From Acidovorax sp. A79 (GTDB taxonomy: Bacteria; Pseudomonadota; Gammaproteobacteria; Burkholderiales; Burkholderiaceae_C), in assembly GCF_041154505.1 (NCBI RefSeq), contig NZ_AP028672.1, forward strand, positions 2,183,001 through 2,247,000: DNA of 64,000 nucleotides. Reading direction: 5' to 3'. The notes beneath the pieces were generated by a model that made no database searches, had not been told where the DNA came from, and saw only the letters and a list, made by a program, of their open reading frames with translations. Shown here piece after piece: positions 1 to 8,135 of the stretch (its first letter is position 1; each line of letters starts with the position of its first letter). Made by a program: the position numbers and the translations under genes.

Positions 1-101
1 TCCGTTTCGGCGATGCGGATCTCTTTACGGCCCCAGGCGGCCAGGCCGATGTCGGCAATGATGCAGTCGGTGTTGACCGGGGCGTTGACGCGTGCGTTCA
101 T
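1..101 (-). CDS. ahcY: Adenosylhomocysteinase, 5' part only
   Basis: The first 33 codons of S-adenosylhomocysteine hydrolase; the rest lies beyond the left edge. The enzyme splits SAH to adenosine and homocysteine and so removes the product inhibitor of methyltransferases. The visible N-terminus contains the family-typical run ADIGLAAWGRKEI followed by RIAET. The ATG at 101 is preceded by a GGAG about 11 bases upstream. The identification is independently supported by an SAH riboswitch just upstream on the same strand. Confidence 0.9.
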   Translation of the reverse strand, partial: MNARVNAPVNTDCIIADIGLAAWGRKEIRIAET

Positions 102-181
102 GATGGTGTGCTCCAAAGCATGTTTGAAAGACCACATTCAGCGCGGGGATGAGACGGAAAGCTCACCACACGAGAAGTGGA

Positions 182-252
182 TGAGCGTCGTTGCTAGATG
201 ACTCCGAGCCTCACGCCCCGCCAGTGCTGGGGACGCTGCAACGCTCCTCGGA
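182..252 (-). promoter_or_regulatory. SAH riboswitch upstream of ahcY
   Basis: Read on the minus strand, the leader starts CCGAGGAGCGTTGC and ends GCAACGACGCTC. GAGCGTTGC pairs with GCAACGACGCTC to close P1, a GTCCCC...GGGGC hairpin sits inside, and CCGAG can pair with the later CTCGG as the pseudoknot. This arrangement and the flanking consensus match the SAH riboswitch class known upstream of ahcY in beta- and gammaproteobacteria. Family knowledge: SAH binding turns on ahcY. It lies about 80 bases upstream of the ahcY start codon. Confidence 0.88.
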
Positions 253-259
253 TCGGCGG

Positions 260-265
260 ATTATA
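260..265 (-). promoter_or_regulatory. Probable -10 element of the ahcY promoter
   Basis: The minus strand reads a perfect TATAAT here, a few bases before the first riboswitch base, so the transcript would begin almost exactly at the aptamer. No convincing -35 is seen at the expected spacing. The position relative to the riboswitch is the main support. Confidence 0.6.
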
Positions 266-317
266 AAAGCAAGTGCGGGAGGCGAGGGAGCGCCCCGCCT
301 CGATGCCTTGGGCCGCG

Positions 318-1415
318 CTACGGCGCCAGCACGACCACGTGGCCTTCCTGCGGATCGATGCGGCCCGCATGCAGGTCTTCGACCAGGGCCTGCGCCGCCG
401 CGAAACCCTGGTGTTCGCGCACCCGCATCCAGGGCTGGTGCGCGCTGCCGACGCGGTCGATGAACGCGCGCTGGGCGGCATTGAACTTCTGGTTGACCAC
501 CTCGGGGCCCCAGTCCGCATTGCGCTTCCTGATCTGCACCGGCGCGAAATAGAACACGGGCGCGGGCCCCGGCAGGGCCGTGTCGCGCAGGAAGTGCGTG
601 TTCTGCGCCGACCCCGCATAGCAGTCGTACACCAGGGCATCGCCCAGGTGGTGGTGCACGCGCGAGCGCAGATCCTCGTCGCCCGAGAAATCGACATACA
701 GCGTGGGCACACCGGCATCCAGGGCCTCCAGCTCGCCATACGCCACCGTGCGCTGGTAGCAGCCAAGGCCCTGCACGAAGGCACTGTTGCGCGGCGCGGT
801 GAGCCCCACGCGCTCGATCTGCCCGGGCCCCTCCAGGCAGAACGCGGTGCCGTAGGCCGTCTTGCTCGATGCGCTGGAGAACAGCAGCCGCCGCGCGCCG
901 AAAAATCCGTTGTCCTGCAGGAAGTCCGCCAGCATGAACGACGTGATGAACAGCGGCCGCACCAGCATCTGGTAGTTTTCATCGCCTGCCCGGTATGCCG
1001 GGTCGGCGCTGGTGCGCGTGTACTGGTTGTAGGCCGAGGTGAGCGACTGGCGGTGCTCCGCGCCGTCGTAGAAGCCCCGGGCCGTCACGCGCACCGGCGC
1101 CATGCGCACATGGCTCGCAATGGGCCAGTAGCCGTAGAAGCGCTCGCCCACGGCCACGCCCTGCACGCCGGAGGCCACCACGTCGGCAAAGCCCCACACG
1201 GGCATGTGGCCCCAGCCCGCTTCGCCCGTGGGGAAAAAGTCCCAGTACTTCATCGCGTCGCCAAAGGCGGCGTAGGTGATGTTGTTCGTGGTCACCGCCA
1301 CGCGGTCCACGCGCAGCAGTGCCTCGCCGGGCTGCAGTGGAGCAAGGGGGAGCTCCTCGGTGCGGGTGTGATTCAATGCATTCCTGTCGGTCAACAGGCG
1401 GGTGAGCAGCGTCAT
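318..1415 (-). CDS. DUF2855 family protein
   Basis: A 365-residue protein of the DUF2855 family, whose biochemical role I do not know; family lengths are about 360 residues. It begins MTLLTRLLTDRN with a GGAGA ribosome binding site about 6 bases ahead; the open frame runs further upstream but lacks a comparable site. The sequence is globular, with no signal peptide or membrane segment. It is divergent from a TetR regulator (1494) that is followed by a short-chain dehydrogenase, so the three probably form one locally controlled unit for an unknown substrate (inference). Confidence 0.8.
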   Translation of the reverse strand: MTLLTRLLTDRNALNHTRTEELPLAPLQPGEALLRVDRVAVTTNNITYAAFGDAMKYWDFFPTGEAGWGHMPVWGFADVVASGVQGVAVGERFYGYWPIASHVRMAPVRVTARGFYDGAEHRQSLTSAYNQYTRTSADPAYRAGDENYQMLVRPLFITSFMLADFLQDNGFFGARRLLFSSASSKTAYGTAFCLEGPGQIERVGLTAPRNSAFVQGLGCYQRTVAYGELEALDAGVPTLYVDFSGDEDLRSRVHHHLGDALVYDCYAGSAQNTHFLRDTALPGPAPVFYFAPVQIRKRNADWGPEVVNQKFNAAQRAFIDRVGSAHQPWMRVREHQGFAAAQALVEDLHAGRIDPQEGHVVVLAP

Positions 1416-1493
1416 GGAAAGTCTCCGTTTCAAGGGTGAAAAAACACTCAGGGCACTGTATGGCGCCCTGCCGCCGCGTGGGTTCGGAAACCG

Positions 1494-2156
1494 GTGAACC
1501 CGCCGCGCAAGCCCCTTGCCGCCAGCTCCAGCGCGGCCCCCAGGCCGCTCAAGCGCCCCCGCCAGGCCCGGGCGCGCTTCACGGTGCAGGCCATCTACGA
1601 CGCCTTTGTTCGGATTTGGCAACGCGACGGCTGGGACAAGCTCACCACGCGCAACGTGGCGCTGGAAACCGGCATTTCCGTCGGCACGCTGTACGACTAT
1701 TTCCCCAACAAGACAGCGCTGCTGTCGGGCTATGTGCGCCACTGCGTCGAGGCCCTGCTCGCCGCCATCGACCGCGAGGCCGTGCAGCCCGAGGGCCTGC
1801 CATGGACGCAGCGCATCCACCATCTCGTGCGCCTGGTGTGCGGCGTGGACGCACCGGGGCTGCCGCCCTTCCACCCCGACATGCTGGCGCTGGAGGCGCA
1901 GATGGCCGAGCCCCGGCACCACCGCCGCGTGCACGAAGAGCTGGCCGCCGCCTGGGGCCGGGTGATTGCCGCCTGCACCGACCTGCCCCGCCCGCCCGGG
2001 CAAGCACTGCTGCAGGCGCTGCACCTCTCGGCCTGGGGTGGGCGGCGCTATGCGCTGCTGCTGCAGCTCGATCCCGCCGCCATGCGGCAGTGGGCCGACG
2101 GTGTGGAGCAACTGTGCTGCGCCGCCATCCTGCAGGCCGCCAGCGCGCCGGGCTGA
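1494..2156 (+). CDS. TetR/AcrR family transcriptional regulator
   Basis: A 220-residue protein. The N-terminal helix-turn-helix spans about residues 28-80 with the typical TTRNVALETGISVGTLYDYF segment; the C-terminal half is a variable ligand-binding domain. The chosen start is a GTG; a basic, Pro/Ala-rich stretch of about 25 residues precedes the helix-turn-helix, so a later start is possible. It lies between the divergent DUF2855 gene and a co-directional SDR gene 83 bp downstream, and is the likely local repressor of both (inference). Confidence 0.88.
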   Translation: MNPPRKPLAASSSAAPRPLKRPRQARARFTVQAIYDAFVRIWQRDGWDKLTTRNVALETGISVGTLYDYFPNKTALLSGYVRHCVEALLAAIDREAVQPEGLPWTQRIHHLVRLVCGVDAPGLPPFHPDMLALEAQMAEPRHHRRVHEELAAAWGRVIAACTDLPRPPGQALLQALHLSAWGGRRYALLLQLDPAAMRQWADGVEQLCCAAILQAASAPG

Positions 2157-2239
2157 AGCCCTGTCACCTGCGCGGCTGCCTTGCCCCGCGGGCCGCCCGA
2201 CACTGGCGCCCTCACCAAAAAACACAGACGGAGCACTGC

Positions 2240-3022
2240 ATGGACCCCAAGGACAAGGTCATCATCGTCACCGGCGGCGCCAGCGGCATCGGCCGCAGCA
2301 TCGCGCGGCGTTTTGCGCAGGAAGGCGCCCGCGCCGTGGTCGTGGCCGACCTGCACCTCGCGCCCGCGCAGGCCGTGGCCGACGAGATCGGTGGCCTGGC
2401 CGTGCGCTGCGATGTGTCCAAGGAGGCCGACATCCAGGCGCTGGTGGCCACCACGCGCGAGCGCTACGGCCGGGTCGATGCCTACATCTCCAACGCCGGC
2501 ATCCTGGGCCGCCCGGGCGGCATCGAACTCGAGGACCCACTGTGGGACGCCATGTGGAACATCCACGGCATGGCCCACGTGTGGGCCGCACGCGCCGTGG
2601 TGCCCGAGATGGTGGAGCGCGGCGAGGGCTTCTTCCTCGTCACGGCCTCGGCGGCCGGGCTGCTGACCATCGTCGAGTCCGCCCCCTACGCCGTCACCAA
2701 GCATGCCGCCGTGGCCTTCGCCGAGTGGCTGCGCATCGCCTATGGCCGCAAGGGCGTGGGTGTGGCCTGCCTGTGCCCGCAGTCGGTGCAGACCGCCATG
2801 GTGACGGGCGATGGCGGTTCGGCCTCGCACGACGGCATCCTGCCGCCCGAACAGGTGGCGGGCGACGTGCTGGCCGCCATGCAGGACGGGCGCTTCCTGG
2901 TGCTGCCCCACCCCGAAGTGGCCCAGTATTTCCGCAACAAGGGCCAGGACTACGAGCGCTGGCTGGGCGGCATGCAGAAGATGTATGCCCGGCACGCCCA
3001 GGCGCAGGCACAGGCCAGCTGA
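2240..3022 (+). CDS. Short-chain dehydrogenase/reductase (SDR)
   Basis: A 260-residue NAD(P)-dependent oxidoreductase. The cofactor motif TGGASGIG is at residues 11-18, NAG at 85-87, and the catalytic residues appear as Ser137, Tyr150 and Lys154 (YAVTK). Length and architecture are those of classical SDRs. The substrate cannot be read from the sequence. It follows the TetR gene on the same strand and is probably co-regulated with the divergent DUF2855 gene. Confidence 0.88.
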   Translation: MDPKDKVIIVTGGASGIGRSIARRFAQEGARAVVVADLHLAPAQAVADEIGGLAVRCDVSKEADIQALVATTRERYGRVDAYISNAGILGRPGGIELEDPLWDAMWNIHGMAHVWAARAVVPEMVERGEGFFLVTASAAGLLTIVESAPYAVTKHAAVAFAEWLRIAYGRKGVGVACLCPQSVQTAMVTGDGGSASHDGILPPEQVAGDVLAAMQDGRFLVLPHPEVAQYFRNKGQDYERWLGGMQKMYARHAQAQAQAS

Positions 3023-3169
3023 ACGGAAACGGGCGTTGAATAACTGCCGGAAGAGGGTTCGCAGCGGGCGCCGGTAAAATCGCCGCTTCCGGGCGCCGCT
3101 GCGCCTGCCGCGCCGACTGCCGCAGAGTCCTGCCGCAGCGCGCCCTGACCCCCTTCTGGAACCCCCCTT

Positions 3170-4798
3170 GTGTCCTACGCCTCAGAAACCCGGCGCCGCC
3201 GCACCTTTGCCATCATTTCCCACCCCGACGCCGGTAAGACGACGCTGACGGAAAAGCTGCTGCTGTTCTCGGGCGCGATCCAGATCGCCGGTGCCGTCAA
3301 GGGCCGCAAGGCCAGCCGCCATGCCACCTCGGACTGGATGGAGATCGAAAAGCAGCGCGGCATCTCGGTGGCCTCGTCGGTGATGCAGATGCTGTACCGC
3401 GAACACGTGATCAACCTGCTCGACACGCCCGGCCACAAGGACTTCTCGGAAGACACCTACCGCGTGCTCACCGCCGTCGATTCGGCGCTGATGGTGATCG
3501 ACGCGGCCAACGGCGTGGAAGCGCAGACACGCCGCCTGATCGAGGTTTGCCGCCAGCGCGACACGCCCATCATCACCTTCGTGAACAAGATGGACCGCGA
3601 GGTGCGCGACCCGCTGGACATCATGGACGAGGTCGAGCGCGAACTGGGCATGCCCTGCTGCCCCATGACCTGGCCCGTGGGCCAGGGCAAGGCCTTCGGC
3701 GGCATCATCAACCTGCGCACCCAGACGATGACGGTGTTCGAGTCCGGCAGCGAGCGCCGCCCGCAGGACTTCGAGGCCATCCCGCTGTCCGACGAGGCCA
3801 CGCTGCGTGCGCGCTTCGGCGCCGAGTTCGATGCGGCGCTGGAGAGCATGGAACTGGCCGTGGGCGCATCGCCCGCCTGGGACCACGAGGCCTTCCTGGC
3901 CGGCAAGCTCACGCCCGTGTTCTTCGGCTCGGGGGTGAACAACTTCGGGGTGATGGAAGTGCTCGACGCCCTGGTGGACATGGCCCCGCCGCCCGGCCCG
4001 CGCGTGAGCACGCTCGAGGTCAACAAGCAGCCCGTGGTCAAGACCATCCAGCCCGAGGACGAGGGCTTCGCCGGCGTGGTCTTCAAGGTGCAGGCCAACA
4101 TGGACGCCAACCACCGCGACCGCATCGCCTTCGTGCGCGTGGCCTCGGGCAAGTACATGCCGGGCATGAAGCTCAAGGTGCAGCGCACCGCCAAGGAACT
4201 GCGCCCCACCAGCGTGGTGACCTTCATGAGCCAGCGCCGCGAGGCGGTGGAAGAAGCCTACGCGGGCGACATCATCGGCTTCACCACCCACGGCGGCGTG
4301 CAGCTCGGGGACACCATCACCGACGGCGCCAACCTGCAGTTCACCGGCCTGCCGTTCTTCGCGCCCGAGATGTTCATGACCGTGGTGCTCAAGAACCCCC
4401 TGCGCACCAAGCAGCTGCAGCAGGGCCTGGCCCAGCTGGGCGAGGAAGGCGCGATCCAGGTCTTCAAGCCCGACGCCGGCGGCAACATGCTGCTGGGCGC
4501 CGTGGGCCAGCTGCAGTTCGAGGTGGTGCAGCACCGCCTGAAGGCCGAGTACGACGCCGACGTGCGCCTGGAAGGCTGCCAGTACACGGGCGCCCGCTGG
4601 ATCACGGCCGACAACGCGGCCGACCTGCGCGCCTTCACGGACGCCTACCCGCTGCGCCTGGCGCACGACGCGGCCGATACGCTGGCCTACCTGTGCACCA
4701 GCCCCTATGACGTGCGCCTGGCGCAGGAGCGGTTTCCCAAGATCCACTTCCACCCGCTGCGCGAGCATGCGGGCCTGGCCCTGCAGAAGGCGGGCTGA
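3170..4798 (+). CDS. prfC: Peptide chain release factor 3
   Basis: Class II release factor, a GTPase that recycles RF1 and RF2 from the ribosome after termination; cytoplasmic. The 542-residue product shows the G1 loop SHPDAGKTT at about residue 18, G3 DTPGHKDFSED and G4 NKMD, then the EF-Tu-like second domain and RF3 C-terminal domain. Length is close to the usual 525-540. Translation starts at a GTG; the first residues SYASETRRRRTFAIISHPDAG match the normal N-terminus of the family. It is flanked by unrelated genes and looks monocistronic. Confidence 0.96.
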   Translation: MSYASETRRRRTFAIISHPDAGKTTLTEKLLLFSGAIQIAGAVKGRKASRHATSDWMEIEKQRGISVASSVMQMLYREHVINLLDTPGHKDFSEDTYRVLTAVDSALMVIDAANGVEAQTRRLIEVCRQRDTPIITFVNKMDREVRDPLDIMDEVERELGMPCCPMTWPVGQGKAFGGIINLRTQTMTVFESGSERRPQDFEAIPLSDEATLRARFGAEFDAALESMELAVGASPAWDHEAFLAGKLTPVFFGSGVNNFGVMEVLDALVDMAPPPGPRVSTLEVNKQPVVKTIQPEDEGFAGVVFKVQANMDANHRDRIAFVRVASGKYMPGMKLKVQRTAKELRPTSVVTFMSQRREAVEEAYAGDIIGFTTHGGVQLGDTITDGANLQFTGLPFFAPEMFMTVVLKNPLRTKQLQQGLAQLGEEGAIQVFKPDAGGNMLLGAVGQLQFEVVQHRLKAEYDADVRLEGCQYTGARWITADNAADLRAFTDAYPLRLAHDAADTLAYLCTSPYDVRLAQERFPKIHFHPLREHAGLALQKAG

Positions 4799-4817
4799 GC
4801 GGCTTTGCGGGGCGGCC

Positions 4818-5189
4818 TCAGGGCCGGTACTCCCACCCATGGGGATTGGTGTCCGTCTGCAGGCACAGCGCCAGCCCCAGCGCCGTGACCGACCCGCTGA
4901 AGCACACGAAGGTGGCGTGGTGGGCGCCCCACTCGCGCTGGCAGTGGTGCAGGAAGCTGGCCTTCAGGCGGCCCTGGCGGTGCTCTTCGGCCAGGGCCAG
5001 CACGGACGGGTTCCTGGCTTCGGCCTTGAACTCCACGACGAGGTCGCGCCACTCCGGGACCAGACCATCGAGCTTGCCGGCCGCGCGCTGGCAGACGGCC
5101 GCTGAATCGCCGTGCGCCCGCGCCATGGCGGGGGCCGCAGCGCAGCACCCCGCCCACATGAAGAAGAAGATCAAGGCCCCACGCTGCAC
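4818..5189 (-). CDS. Hypothetical secreted protein
   Basis: A 123-residue protein I cannot assign to a family. I place the start at a GTG with a GGGAG ribosome binding site 7-9 bases ahead, because this gives a typical signal peptide: MQRGALIFFFMWAGCC followed by AAAPAMARA and likely cleavage before HGD. The ATG ten codons later (position 5159) would cut that signal. The mature part is about 95 residues with several cysteines and the end HGWEYRP. It is convergent with prfC, leaving an 19-bp gap, and divergent from the HAD phosphatase gene. Confidence 0.6.
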   Translation of the reverse strand: MQRGALIFFFMWAGCCAAAPAMARAHGDSAAVCQRAAGKLDGLVPEWRDLVVEFKAEARNPSVLALAEEHRQGRLKASFLHHCQREWGAHHATFVCFSGSVTALGLALCLQTDTNPHGWEYRP

Positions 5190-5252
5190 GACAACTATCT
5201 CCCGGACAATGGCGCTCTCTTGCGCAAGAGCCGCAGCATAACGACATACCGC

Positions 5253-6110
5253 ATGCAAGCCCTGAACCTTTGGCCCCCGGAGGCCCGCCGCGACCTGGTG
5301 GGCGTTTTCACCGACATCGACGACACCCTGACCACCGAGGGCGCCATCACGCCCGACGCGCTGCAGGCGCTGGCCGACCTGAAGGCGGCGGGCCTCGTGG
5401 TCATCCCCATCACCGGCCGGCCGATCGGCTGGTGCGAGCCCTTCATGGCCGCAGGCGCGGGCGCGGCCTGGCCCGTGGATGCGATGGTGGCGGAGAACGG
5501 TGCCGTGGCGTTTGCGCGGGCCCCGGGCTCCGGGCGGCCGCTGGCCAAGCGCTACCAGCAGGACGCCGCCACGCGCAGCGCCAACCAGGCGCGCATGCGC
5601 GAGATCGCGGCCCTGGTGGCGGCCGAAGTGCCCGGCGTGGACTTGAGCAGCGACAGCGCGGGGCGCGAGACGGACATCGCGTTCGACTACGCCGAGTTCG
5701 CCCGGCATACGCCCGACACCGTGCAGCGGGTGCTGGCCGTGCTGCAGCGCGTGGGCATGCAGACCACGGTGAGCAGCATCCACATCCACGGCTGCTTCGG
5801 TGATTTCAACAAGTGGCAGGGCGCGAACTGGATCGTGCGCGCGCTGTGGGGCCGGGACCTGGCGCAGGAGCTGGACCGCTGGGTGTTCGTGGGCGATTCG
5901 GGCAACGACCAGGCGATGTTCGAACACTTCACCCACAGCGTGGGCGTGGCCAACATCGCGCGCTTTGTGCCGCAGCTGCGGCACCTGCCACGCTATGTGA
6001 CAAAGGGCGAACGCGGCGCGGGGTTTGCCGAGGTGGCGCGGGCCATCCTGTCGGGCCACGGGCGCGGCCAAGCGCCGAGCGCCCAGCGAGCCACCCCTGG
6101 GCTTGAATGA
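5253..6110 (+). CDS. HAD-superfamily (subclass IIB-like) phosphatase
   Basis: A 285-residue HAD hydrolase. The nucleophile motif is DIDDT (Asp21, Asp23), with a Thr/Gly motif ITGRP near residue 63 and the metal-binding motif GDSGND near residues 214-219. The cap lies between them, as in the IIB group that includes sugar-phosphate and mannosyl-phosphoglycerate phosphatases; I cannot fix the substrate. The start ATG is 63 bp from the divergent secreted-protein gene. A copy of the short dispersed repeat follows 10 bp after the stop. Confidence 0.82.
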   Translation: MQALNLWPPEARRDLVGVFTDIDDTLTTEGAITPDALQALADLKAAGLVVIPITGRPIGWCEPFMAAGAGAAWPVDAMVAENGAVAFARAPGSGRPLAKRYQQDAATRSANQARMREIAALVAAEVPGVDLSSDSAGRETDIAFDYAEFARHTPDTVQRVLAVLQRVGMQTTVSSIHIHGCFGDFNKWQGANWIVRALWGRDLAQELDRWVFVGDSGNDQAMFEHFTHSVGVANIARFVPQLRHLPRYVTKGERGAGFAEVARAILSGHGRGQAPSAQRATPGLE

Positions 6111-6120
6111 AAACACCGCC

Positions 6121-6168
6121 TGGCGCTTGATAGGCAAGCGCCAATAGCTATATATTTTATAGCAAATT
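6121..6168. repeat. Short dispersed repeat, copy A (intergenic)
   Basis: Contains an inverted repeat GGCGCTTG/CAAGCGCC with a 5-base loop, followed by AATAGCTATATATTTTATAGC. It is strongly AT-rich for this genome in its second half. Very similar to the copy at 51610 and, in its second half, to the copy at 10817. It lies just after the HAD phosphatase stop codon. Confidence 0.75.
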
Positions 6169-6329
6169 AACCACCCGACCCCACGCGGGTGCGCGGGCAG
6201 GCGGCGCGCCAGGACATGTACCGAAGGCCGCGCCGCAAGGCGCCCGGGCGCCGTGCCGCGTCGGCATGCGCTGCTGCACGGCCCGGCGGCTCCGTGGCAA
6301 CTTTGGCAGGCTTGGCAAGCGTCGCAGGC

Positions 6330-7841
6330 CTATTCGGCGGGCTGGGGCGGCTTGCCCGCCCCGCGCGGTTTGCGCGCGCGGGTTGCCGCTGCCTTGGCGG
6401 GCGCGGCCGCAGGGGCCGCCGCCTTGGATGATGGCGCGGCCGGGGCCCCGGCATCGGCCTGCGCTGCGGCGCCCGCCGCGCCGGCCTTGCGCCCGCCGCT
6501 GCTCTTGCGCGGGGTGGATGCCGGGCGGCGGCTGCGGGGCGCGGGTGCCGGCGCAGGGGCATCGGGCAGCGCATCGCTCGCGGTCCCTTCCGCCGCCGCC
6601 GCCACGGGCGCCTGCACGGGCACGTGCACGGGTTCCTCGTCCGCGAGGTCCTCGCCCTGCGCCGTCTCATGGCCGAATTGCGCCTGGGCCGTCACGGGCG
6701 CCGGCAGCTGCGGGCGAAAGTAGCTGCCCGCCGGGCGCTCCGGCAGCGCATCGTCGCGCGCGCCGGAAGCCGGCGGCTCGGCACGGGTTTCTGCCGACAG
6801 GTCCTGGCGCGCATCCGGCGGCACCGCCCCGGCGCGCGCAGCGGCATCGCCCCGGCGCCCGCGCGAACGACCGCCACGCCCACCGCCCTCGCTGCCGCCA
6901 GCGGATGCCTCCGGCACCGACGCGACCGCATGGAAATCATGGCGGAAGTACCCCGCCCCGCCCTGCCGCTCGGCGGGCGCGTCGGCTCGGCCCGCGGGCT
7001 CGGCCCCCGTGGCCGCGGGACCGTGGCCACGGAACACATACGCGCCCGATTTCTCGTCGCGCCCGAACTCCAGCAGCCCCCGCGCCTGCGCTTCTTCGAG
7101 CAGGTTGCCAAAGGTGCGAAAGCCGTAGTAGCCCTCGCTGAAATCGGGCTTGCGGCGCTTGATGGCTTCCTTGAGCACCGAGGCCCAGATCTTGCCGCTG
7201 TCGCCACGCTCGGAGGTCAGGGCCTCGAAGGTCTCCACCGCCAGCTCGACGCCCTGGGCGCGGCGCACCTCCTGGCTTTCCTTGCGATGGCGCTCTTCCT
7301 CGGGGGACCGGCGCGGTGCGGGTGCCGCGCCGGGGGGCTGGCGCCGGGCCAGCGCGCGCTGCTTCTCGCGCACGAGGTCGTCGTAGAAGATGAATTCGTC
7401 GCAGTTGGCGATCAGCAGGTCGGACGTGGACTGCTTCACGCCCACGCCGATGACCTGCTTGTTGTTCTCGCGCAGCTTGGACACCAGCGGCGAAAAATCC
7501 GAGTCGCCGCTGATGATGACGAAGGTGTTGACGTGCGACTTGGTGTAGCACAGGTCCAGCGCGTCCACCACCAGGCGGATGTCGGCCGAGTTCTTGCCCG
7601 ACTGGCGCACATGGGGGATCTCGATCAGCTCGAAATTCGCCTCGTGCATGGTCGCCTTGAAGCCCTTGTAGCGCTCCCAGTCGCAATAGGCCTTCTTGAC
7701 CACGATGGAGCCCTTGAGGAGCAGGCGCTCCAACACGGGCTTGATGTCGAACTTTTCGTACTGCGCATCGCGCACGCCCAGGGCGACGTTTTCAAAGTCG
7801 CAAAACAGGGCCATGCTGATGCTGTCGGAGGGGGATGCCAT
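6330..7841 (-). CDS. NYN-domain protein with LOTUS/OST-HTH domain and low-complexity tail
   Basis: A 503-residue predicted RNA-binding or RNA-cleaving protein. Residues 10-165 are a NYN (PIN-like) domain: ALFCDFENVALG carries the first acidic cluster and VIISGDSDFSPLV the second. Residues about 195-265 resemble an OST-HTH/LOTUS domain. From about residue 275 to the end the protein is a Pro/Ala/Arg/Gly-rich tail with RGRRG and RKPRG-type basic patches, probably disordered. I start at MASPSD; an in-frame TTG 8 codons earlier is less likely. No neighbour suggests an operon. Confidence 0.8.
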   Translation of the reverse strand: MASPSDSISMALFCDFENVALGVRDAQYEKFDIKPVLERLLLKGSIVVKKAYCDWERYKGFKATMHEANFELIEIPHVRQSGKNSADIRLVVDALDLCYTKSHVNTFVIISGDSDFSPLVSKLRENNKQVIGVGVKQSTSDLLIANCDEFIFYDDLVREKQRALARRQPPGAAPAPRRSPEEERHRKESQEVRRAQGVELAVETFEALTSERGDSGKIWASVLKEAIKRRKPDFSEGYYGFRTFGNLLEEAQARGLLEFGRDEKSGAYVFRGHGPAATGAEPAGRADAPAERQGGAGYFRHDFHAVASVPEASAGGSEGGGRGGRSRGRRGDAAARAGAVPPDARQDLSAETRAEPPASGARDDALPERPAGSYFRPQLPAPVTAQAQFGHETAQGEDLADEEPVHVPVQAPVAAAAEGTASDALPDAPAPAPAPRSRRPASTPRKSSGGRKAGAAGAAAQADAGAPAAPSSKAAAPAAAPAKAAATRARKPRGAGKPPQPAE

Positions 7842-8135
7842 AAATGCTCGCGGTGTTCCGTTCAATGTTGGGACGGATCATCACACGGAACGCCCCGGGC
7901 CCTTCATGAGAACCCGCCGCGCCATGGTGCATGAGCGTGGTCAACGGGCATTGTCCGCTGCGAACGGCTCGCCAGCGAACGTCGCAACTGGCGCGCCCCA
8001 GGCTCGTGCCCCCCGCGCAAGGGCCGCCAAGCCGCTTGCGGCGCTTCACTTCCGTGCGCTGGGGGCGTCCCCCTCCCGCCAGCGCAGCGCAGCGAGAGAG
8101 GGGGAAGCGGCGCAGCCGCTCAGGGGGAGCTCACT
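7842..8135. other. 294-bp intergenic stretch, mostly filled by a dispersed GC-rich repeat
   Basis: No credible gene. The left part (7842-7985) is the upstream region of the NYN gene; the right part (7986-8127) is a repeat shared with 33671-33793 and described separately. Confidence 0.6.
7986..8127. repeat. Long GC-rich dispersed repeat, copy 1 (after a stop codon)
   Basis: Shares with 33671-33793 the 18-base block AACTGGCGCGCCCCAGGC, then GCAAGGGCCGCC, a GCGCAGCGCA..GAGAG..GGGGGAAG block and a closing CGCAGC.GC..TCAGGGGG block. The end contains small GC hairpins (GCGGCGCAGCCGC). It ends 8 bp after the stop of the leftward Bug gene, so it would be transcribed as its 3' region. Confidence 0.7.

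Noticed and set aside
1436..2239. Open frame running from 1436 straight into the SDR gene (528 codons)
   Set aside because: Its first part is the out-of-frame shadow of the TetR gene; the SDR has its own ATG at 2240.
7986..8127. CRISPR array or tandem repeat
   Set aside because: The repeated blocks occur once per locus and match a distant locus at 33671, so this is a dispersed, not a clustered, repeat.
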